Shown here: positions 32,045 to 35,569 of the stretch, in pieces
Numbering within the stretch: the stretch's first letter is position 1
Layout: every line of letters begins with the position of its first letter
Assembly (NCBI GenBank): GCA_003152325.1
Contig: PLZX01000375.1
Location: 1 to 35,569 of the forward strand
Length of the DNA stretch: 35,569 nt
Source: Bryobacterales bacterium
Lineage (GTDB): Bacteria > Acidobacteriota > Terriglobia > Bryobacterales > Bryobacteraceae
Direction: 5' to 3'
Translations under genes and position numbers: made by a program
Notes under the pieces: generated by a model
The model's input: only the letters and a program-made list of their open reading frames with translations
Databases searched by the model: none
Told to the model about the DNA's origin: nothing

Positions 32045-32866
32045 ATGAGTCAGAATATGCAATCGCACGGTGTCCGCGCCGTCATCTTCGACATATCCGG
32101 CACCACTCTTGACTTCGGCAGTCGCGGGCCCGTCGTGGCCTTCGTGGAACTCTTCGGCCGGCACGGGGTAGCCGTCACGGAGGCGGAAGCTCGCGCTCCC
32201 ATGGGCATCCACAAGAAGGATCACATCTGGGCCATGCTCACGGATGCCTCAATCGCAGAGCGCTGGAAGCGAGTCGCTGGCGCGGCCCCGGCACTTGAGG
32301 ACCTCGATCGCCTCTACGCGGAATTTACGTCGCTGCTGGTGGAGGTGCTGAAGCGTCACTGCGACGTGATTCCGGGCGTGCCGGAAGTGGTGCGAGAACT
32401 GCGCGCTCGCGGCATCAAGATCGCCAATACCACCGGCTTCGATTCCGCCATGATGGTTGACCTCATCCGCCTTGCCGCCGAGGGCGGCTATACGCCCGAT
32501 CTGTGGGTGTGCCCGGACCACGTCGGCATAGGGCGTCCCGCACCTTGGATGGCCTTCCACGCCGCCAGGCAACTCGACATATACCCCATGTCAACCTTCG
32601 TCAAGGTTGGAGACACTCTGGCAGACGTTCAGGAAGCACATGCGGCAGGGATGTGGGCTGTCTCGGTGCTGCGGCACGGCAATGAAGTCGGATTGTCCCG
32701 CGAGGCCCTGAGCCAGCTTTCGCCCGCCGAATGGGACCAGCGCATGAGCCACGCACGTGGCCGCCTCGCCGCAAAGGGCCCTCACTACATCATCGACAGC
32801 ACCGCCAATCTGATTCCGGTGGTGGACAGCATCACCGCGCGCCTGGTGCGTGGTGAACGTCCATAA
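32045..32866 (+). CDS. phnX: Phosphonoacetaldehyde hydrolase (HAD superfamily)
   Basis: A 273-residue HAD enzyme that hydrolyses the C-P bond of phosphonoacetaldehyde to acetaldehyde and phosphate. ATG 32045 follows GAGCAGGA. The nucleophile Asp16 lies in IFDISGTTLDFGSRGPV and the Schiff-base lysine K57 in PMGIHKKDHI; both are offset by four from the Bacillus residues D12 and K53 (from memory). IPGVPEVVRELRARGIKIANTTG, GRPAPWMAF and VKVGDTLADVQEAHAAGMW complete the family pattern. The D-x-S-G-T form differs from the usual D-x-A-G-T. The aminotransferase PhnW is not in the window, so the phosphonate source, or an altered substrate, is open. It ends the five-gene operon. Confidence 0.9.
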   Translation: MSQNMQSHGVRAVIFDISGTTLDFGSRGPVVAFVELFGRHGVAVTEAEARAPMGIHKKDHIWAMLTDASIAERWKRVAGAAPALEDLDRLYAEFTSLLVEVLKRHCDVIPGVPEVVRELRARGIKIANTTGFDSAMMVDLIRLAAEGGYTPDLWVCPDHVGIGRPAPWMAFHAARQLDIYPMSTFVKVGDTLADVQEAHAAGMWAVSVLRHGNEVGLSREALSQLSPAEWDQRMSHARGRLAAKGPHYIIDSTANLIPVVDSITARLVRGERP

Positions 32867-32918
32867 TCAAATTCCTCAATCCCTCACGTGAAATAAGATA
32901 TAAAGGGATTATTATAAA
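32867..32918 (+). other. Short AT-rich gap after phnX
   Basis: The gap holds AAATAAGATATAAAGGGATTATTATAAATGG, which is AT-rich compared with the surroundings and has no clear hairpin. It marks the change from the catabolic operon to relict sequence. Confidence 0.3.
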
Positions 32919-33164
32919 TGGCTGAACCTCGCGTTTCCATGGGCCGGCGCGCGTTCGGAACGCACGGCCGGCCTGATCGCCGCGGCCCTGGCGACGCTCG
33001 GTGTGACACGCGGCTTCGTGGTCCATGGCTCGGACGGCCTGGACGAAATCACCACAACCCGTCTGGAGGGAGAACTCGGATGGTCGGCGGCGATGCGATC
33101 TCCGTTCAAGAGGCACGTTGAAAAACTCATAGAGGCCGAAAGGAAGAAGTCGGCGAAACGGTGA
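32919..33164 (+). pseudogene. trpD: trpD (anthranilate phosphoribosyltransferase) fragment
   Basis: One frame, without an in-frame start codon, encodes AGLIAAALATLGVTRGFVV followed by HGSDGLDEIT. The VVHG-x-DGLDEI block is the signature of TrpD. Only about 40 residues are recognisable; the N-terminal glycosyl-transfer domain is missing, and after TTTRLEGELG the sequence no longer looks like TrpD and ends at TGA 33162. It is a remnant, left by deletion or transfer, not a functional gene. The track ORF 32918-33121 in the neighbouring frame is a shadow. Confidence 0.75.
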
Positions 33165-33203
33165 AAGCGGGTGGCGTGGGTGGGGCGGGATGCTGTGGTG
33201 CAC

Positions 33204-33461
33204 TCACTTGGCCCTATGCATTCTACGCAGCACCTTCCACGTCGCAACGAGTTGTTGAACTGTGGCGACGAGTGGGAGTCGCTTTCCGTCATAGTGGCAG
33301 TCCGCATACGCCGTCTGGTAAATTTTCTCCACGCCATCCATGCTGAACATCTGCAAACGGCGAGTGAACTCAGAGAGTTGTTCCCGGTTCAGAAATGGCT
33401 TCCGGATTCCGGGCGGCCGGATTTTTGGCAGATTCGCTTTTTTGTTCGCTACAGATGTCAC
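33204..33461 (-). CDS. Small hypothetical protein
   Basis: An 85-residue ORF with GTG start at 33461 and no recognisable family. It is basic (PPGIRKPFLNREQLSEFTRRL) with a possible helix around FTRRLQMFSMDGVEKIYQTAY and another at VATVQQLVATWKVLRRMHR. Alternative in-frame ATG starts lie in LQMFSMDG. Composition resembles a real protein, but there is no good ribosome-binding site. It sits between the trpD relict and tRNA-Leu. Confidence 0.4.
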   Translation of the reverse strand: MTSVANKKANLPKIRPPGIRKPFLNREQLSEFTRRLQMFSMDGVEKIYQTAYADCHYDGKRLPLVATVQQLVATWKVLRRMHRAK

Positions 33462-33639
33462 GGAGCCGAAGAATGGAGCACGAAGTTAATTGGGTGGATT
33501 TTCTGCGGGTCCGCGGTGTCGTAATCTATACAAACTGACACCGTGTTCGTCGTTTCGTTGTAGCGCAGGTTCCAAGTAATGCAAACTGGAATGCAAACCA
33601 AAAGCGCAAAATCAAATAACCAGCTTGGTTTCGATGAGT
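33462..33639. other. Unassigned region next to tRNA-Leu 3' end
   Basis: I see no gene. The track ORFs here (33458-33685, 33526-33720) run into the tRNA and are spurious. There is a near-direct repeat, ATGCAAACtgga followed by ATGCAAACcaaa (33579-33601). The region is AT-richer than its neighbours. I found no integrase remnant and no repeated tRNA end. Confidence 0.4.
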
Positions 33640-33726
33640 TGGTGCGGATGAGAGGACTTGAACCTCCACACCCTTGCGGGTACATGGACCTGAACCATGC
33701 GCGTCTGCCAATTCCGCCACATCCGC
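33640..33726 (-). tRNA. tRNA-Leu (CAG)
   Basis: A class II tRNA on the minus strand, 87 bases including encoded CCA. The acceptor stem GCGGATG pairs with CATCCGC. The D arm is GGCGGAATTGGCAGACGC. The anticodon stem-loop CATGG-TTCAGGT-CCATG shows anticodon CAG. A long variable arm (ACCCGCAAGGGT) and the T-arm GAGGTTCAAGTCCTC follow. It lies just downstream of rplK on the same strand. Confidence 0.96.
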
Positions 33727-33800
33727 ACGTTGGATGGAAACTCCATTTTTTCAGACCGCGAAGCGGGAGTCAACTTTTTCGCGGCGTGCCCGGCGCGGCC

Positions 33801-34229
33801 CTAAACTACGTCCACGCCCATGCTGCGCGCGGTGCCGGCCACCGAACGCATGGCCGCTTCGAGATCGAAGCAGTTCAGGTCCGGCATCTTGATCTTGGCA
33901 ATCTCTTTAATCTGCTCCTGCGTAATCTGGCCGACCTTCGTCTTGTGCGGCTCGGGCGACCCCTTCGCCAAATTGCAGGCGCGCTTAATCAGCACCGGCA
34001 CCGGCGGCGTCTTGGTGATGAACGTGAAAGAGCGGTCCGAAAAAATCGTGATCACCACGGGGATGATCAGGCCTTCCTGGTCCTTGGCGGATGTCTTGGC
34101 GTTGAACGCCTTGCAGAAATCCATGATGTTGACGCCCTGCGGACCGAGCGCGGTTCCAACCGGCGGCGCCGGAGTGGCCTTGCCGGCCGGAATCTGCAAT
34201 TTCACCGATGCGGTAATCTTCTTTGCCAT
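33801..34229 (-). CDS. rplK: 50S ribosomal protein L11
   Basis: A 142-residue L11 of normal length. Family motifs are [35 protein letters not shown], the [14 protein letters not shown] segment and the C-terminal RNA-binding part with [37 protein letters not shown]. It starts one base after the nusG stop (TGAtATG), so translation is coupled. It binds the GTPase centre of 23S rRNA. In most bacteria rplA follows; here a tRNA-Leu and relict sequence follow instead. Confidence 0.98.
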   Translation of the reverse strand: MAKKITASVKLQIPAGKATPAPPVGTALGPQGVNIMDFCKAFNAKTSAKDQEGLIIPVVITIFSDRSFTFITKTPPVPVLIKRACNLAKGSPEPHKTKVGQITQEQIKEIAKIKMPDLNCFDLEAAMRSVAGTARSMGVDVV

Positions 34230-34230
34230 A

Positions 34231-35010
34231 TCAACCCTTTTCCACTTGCAGGAACTCCAGCTCCACCGGTGTGGCGCGTCCGAAAATTGTCACCATCACG
34301 CGCAGCGTTCCGCGCTCCGCATTGACCTCGTCCACTTTTCCGGAGAAATTCGCGAACGGTCCCTCGACGATGCGCACCGAATCGTTCTTCTCGAACGTCA
34401 TCTTCGGCCGCGGCCGTTCCGCCGAGGACGCCTGCCGGTACAAAATCTGGTTCACTTCTTCCGGGCTCAGCGGCACCGGCGAATTCCCGCCGCCCACAAA
34501 ACCCGTCACGCGCGGCGTATTCTTCACTTCATGCCACAGCGCGTCGCTCATTTCCATTTCCACCAGCACGTAACCGGGATAAACCAGGCGTTTGCTCGTG
34601 ACCTTCTTGCCGTTGCGCAGTTCCACCACTTCCTCGGTGGGGATCAGCACTTGCCCGATCTTGTCCGCGAAACCGAAGGCTTCGGAACGCGTGCGCAACG
34701 ATTCCGCCACCTTGTTCTCAAACCCCGAGTAAGTGTGGATGATATACCACTTCTTCGGAGAGGACTCGTCATACACCGGCGCGGGCGGTACGGCTTCCAC
34801 CGCGGCTTCCTCGCTTGCGGGCGCCGGTTCCGGCGCTGCCTCGGCGGCCGCTTCCGGAGCTTCGATTGGATCGGCCTCTACCGCAACGGGCTCCTCGACG
34901 GCGGCTTCATCGGGTTGCGCCGCGGATTCCGCGGAGACTTCGCCGGCCGGCTCCGCCTCGGCGGATTCTTCCCGCTCTTCCTCCAAGGGTACGTTCTCTT
35001 CAGATTCCAT
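34231..35010 (-). CDS. nusG: Transcription termination/antitermination protein NusG with long acidic N-terminal extension
   Basis: A 259-residue NusG. The conserved part begins at about residue 85 with [20 protein letters not shown], then [32 protein letters not shown]. The KOW domain is [25 protein letters not shown]. About 85 residues before this are rich in Glu, Ala and Pro ([16 protein letters not shown]) and probably disordered. That makes it about 80 residues longer than typical NusG. ATG 35010 lies five bases after secE, and no internal start with a good ribosome-binding site is evident. NusG binds RNA polymerase and links transcription to Rho and the ribosome. Confidence 0.97.
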   Translation of the reverse strand: MESEENVPLEEEREESAEAEPAGEVSAESAAQPDEAAVEEPVAVEADPIEAPEAAAEAAPEPAPASEEAAVEAVPPAPVYDESSPKKWYIIHTYSGFENKVAESLRTRSEAFGFADKIGQVLIPTEEVVELRNGKKVTSKRLVYPGYVLVEMEMSDALWHEVKNTPRVTGFVGGGNSPVPLSPEEVNQILYRQASSAERPRPKMTFEKNDSVRIVEGPFANFSGKVDEVNAERGTLRVMVTIFGRATPVELEFLQVEKG

Positions 35011-35015
35011 ATGCG

Positions 35016-35231
35016 CTACTTCGAAAAAAACTTCAGCACTCCGGCTACGCCCCGTTGCAGCACAAAGTCCACCATAAAGAAGTAAGTGGCAAAGGCAAAC
35101 ACCGAGAAAATCACCACCGCGGTGGTGCCTTCCACCTGCTTGCGGTTCGGCCAGGTCACGCGACGCATCTCAAGCTTCAAGTCGTTCACGTAATCCTTCG
35201 TGCTGTGCCACCAGTTCGTTCCGTCGGCCAT
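35016..35231 (-). CDS. secE: Preprotein translocase subunit SecE
   Basis: A 71-residue SecE of the short, single-membrane-segment type. After an amphipathic helix (KDYVNDLKLEMRRVTWPNRKQVEGTT, with the family motif VTWPNRKQ) comes the membrane segment AVVIFSVFAFATYFFMVDFVLQ. It is part of the SecYEG channel. It lies between tRNA-Trp and nusG, the usual bacterial order. Confidence 0.97.
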   Translation of the reverse strand: MADGTNWWHSTKDYVNDLKLEMRRVTWPNRKQVEGTTAVVIFSVFAFATYFFMVDFVLQRGVAGVLKFFSK

Positions 35232-35272
35232 AAATCCTTACCTTGCTGACTCCCAATTGTAAGCGGGATAGC

Positions 35273-35347
35273 TGGCAGGGGCGGAGGGATTCGAACCCCC
35301 ACTCGCGGTTTTGGAGACCGCTGGTCTGCCGTTAAACCTACGCCCCT
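35273..35347 (-). tRNA. tRNA-Trp (CCA)
   Basis: A 75-base tRNA on the minus strand with encoded 3' CCA. The acceptor stem AGGGGCG pairs with CGCCCCT and the discriminator base is G. The anticodon stem-loop GCGGT-CTCCAAA-ACCGC gives anticodon CCA. The T-arm is GGGGGTTCGAATCCCTC. The order rpmG - tRNA-Trp - secE - nusG - rplK is common in bacteria. Confidence 0.97.
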
Positions 35348-35352
35348 GGGTC

Positions 35353-35372
35353 GCACCCCCCAAGCGGGGTGC
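35353..35372 (-). other. Hairpin between rpmG and tRNA-Trp
   Basis: GCACCCC and GGGGTGC form a 7-bp stem with a 6-base loop. It has no clear T-run and is likely a processing or partial termination site between rpmG and the tRNA. Confidence 0.45.
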
Positions 35373-35384
35373 CATCCAACCATT

Positions 35385-35537
35385 CTACTTGATTTCCTTG
35401 TGTGGCTGGTGTTTCCGGCAGTGCCGGCAGAATTTCTTCATCTCCAGGCGCTCGGTCGTGGTTTTCTTGTTCTTCGTCCCGGAATAGTTCCGGTTTTTGC
35501 ACTCGGTGCACTGAAACGTAATGATGTCGCGAGCCAT
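35385..35537 (-). CDS. rpmG: 50S ribosomal protein L33
   Basis: A 50-residue L33, missing from the ORF track because of its size. ATG 35537 begins [18 protein letters not shown]; the C-terminal part is [25 protein letters not shown]. Two CxxC pairs (CTEC, CRHC) make it the zinc-binding C+ form. GTAGGAG lies upstream of the start as ribosome-binding site. It is the first gene of the rpmG-trnW-secE-nusG-rplK set. Confidence 0.97.
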   Translation of the reverse strand: MARDIITFQCTECKNRNYSGTKNKKTTTERLEMKKFCRHCRKHQPHKEIK

Positions 35538-35569
35538 TGCTCTACTCCTACTTTATGATCTCGGTTACC

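Noticed and set aside
33462-33726. Phage or island integrase site at tRNA-Leu
   Set aside because: No integrase remnant and no repeated tRNA 3' end found within the window, so only a possible border is reported.
1-35569. CRISPR arrays and insertion sequences
   Set aside because: No regularly spaced direct repeats, no transposase ORF and no terminal inverted repeats with target duplications seen.

Overview
The window looks like a chromosomal segment of a soil Acidobacteriota bacterium, most likely of the Solibacter/Bryobacter type. This is inferred from gene content, not from a marker gene. The pointers are a 1127-residue TonB-dependent receptor with an N-terminal carboxypeptidase-regulatory-like domain, many Tat-signal TIM-barrel 'sugar phosphate isomerase' proteins and amidohydrolases, a DUF1080 (3-keto-glycoside hydrolase) protein, moderately high GC, and an acidic N-terminal extension on NusG. 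About 32.9 kb is a dense catabolic region. The last ~2 kb is core genome (rplK, nusG, secE, tRNA-Trp, rpmG, next to tRNA-Leu).

Layout. 1-386 (-): 5' part of an amidohydrolase. 595-5475 (+): five-gene operon with a Tat isomerase, a Tat AKR-like protein, a double-thioredoxin-fold protein, and a C-glycoside deglycosidase-like beta/alpha pair. 5497-6324 (-): IclR regulator. 6431-7138 (-): orphan FkbH-type N-domain. 7286-9329 (+): Tat amidohydrolase plus bicupin. 9333-10340 (-): DHDPS-family aldolase/lyase. 10442-11929 (+): DUF1080-PHP-like fusion. 12014-13512 (-): second deglycosidase beta/alpha pair, whose beta gene carries an in-frame amber codon. 13614-16997 (-): TonB receptor. 17481-18838 (+): Gfo/Idh/MocA oxidoreductase broken by a frameshift. 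18917-27893 (-): tightly packed ten-gene operon with a BKACE enzyme, CoA-transferase A and B, an EthD-like protein, a DAPG/phloretin-hydrolase-like protein, a SnoaL-like protein, gluconate-2-dehydrogenase-type subunit 3, a GMC dehydrogenase, a nine-heme cytochrome and an amidohydrolase. 28039-32866 (+): five-gene operon with a ferredoxin, an AprA-like flavoprotein, a second DAPG-hydrolase-like protein, a Zn-alcohol dehydrogenase and phosphonoacetaldehyde hydrolase. 32919-33640: relict region with a trpD fragment and one small ORF.

How it could work together (inference). A plant polyphenol glycoside, perhaps a C-glucoside, would enter through the TonB receptor. Its sugar would be oxidised at C3 by the GMC/subunit-3/cytochrome complex or by the Gfo/Idh enzyme. 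The 3-keto sugar would be cleaved from the aglycone by the alpha/beta deglycosidases and the DUF1080 protein. An acylphloroglucinol-type aglycone would be split by the DAPG/phloretin-hydrolase homologues. The acids released would pass to the amidohydrolases, CoA-transferase and BKACE enzyme. Many of these proteins carry Tat signals, which suggests that part of the deglycosylation happens in the periplasm. Several of the divergent intergenic regions carry GATAC-containing palindromes, so a shared regulator, possibly the local IclR protein, may control the region.
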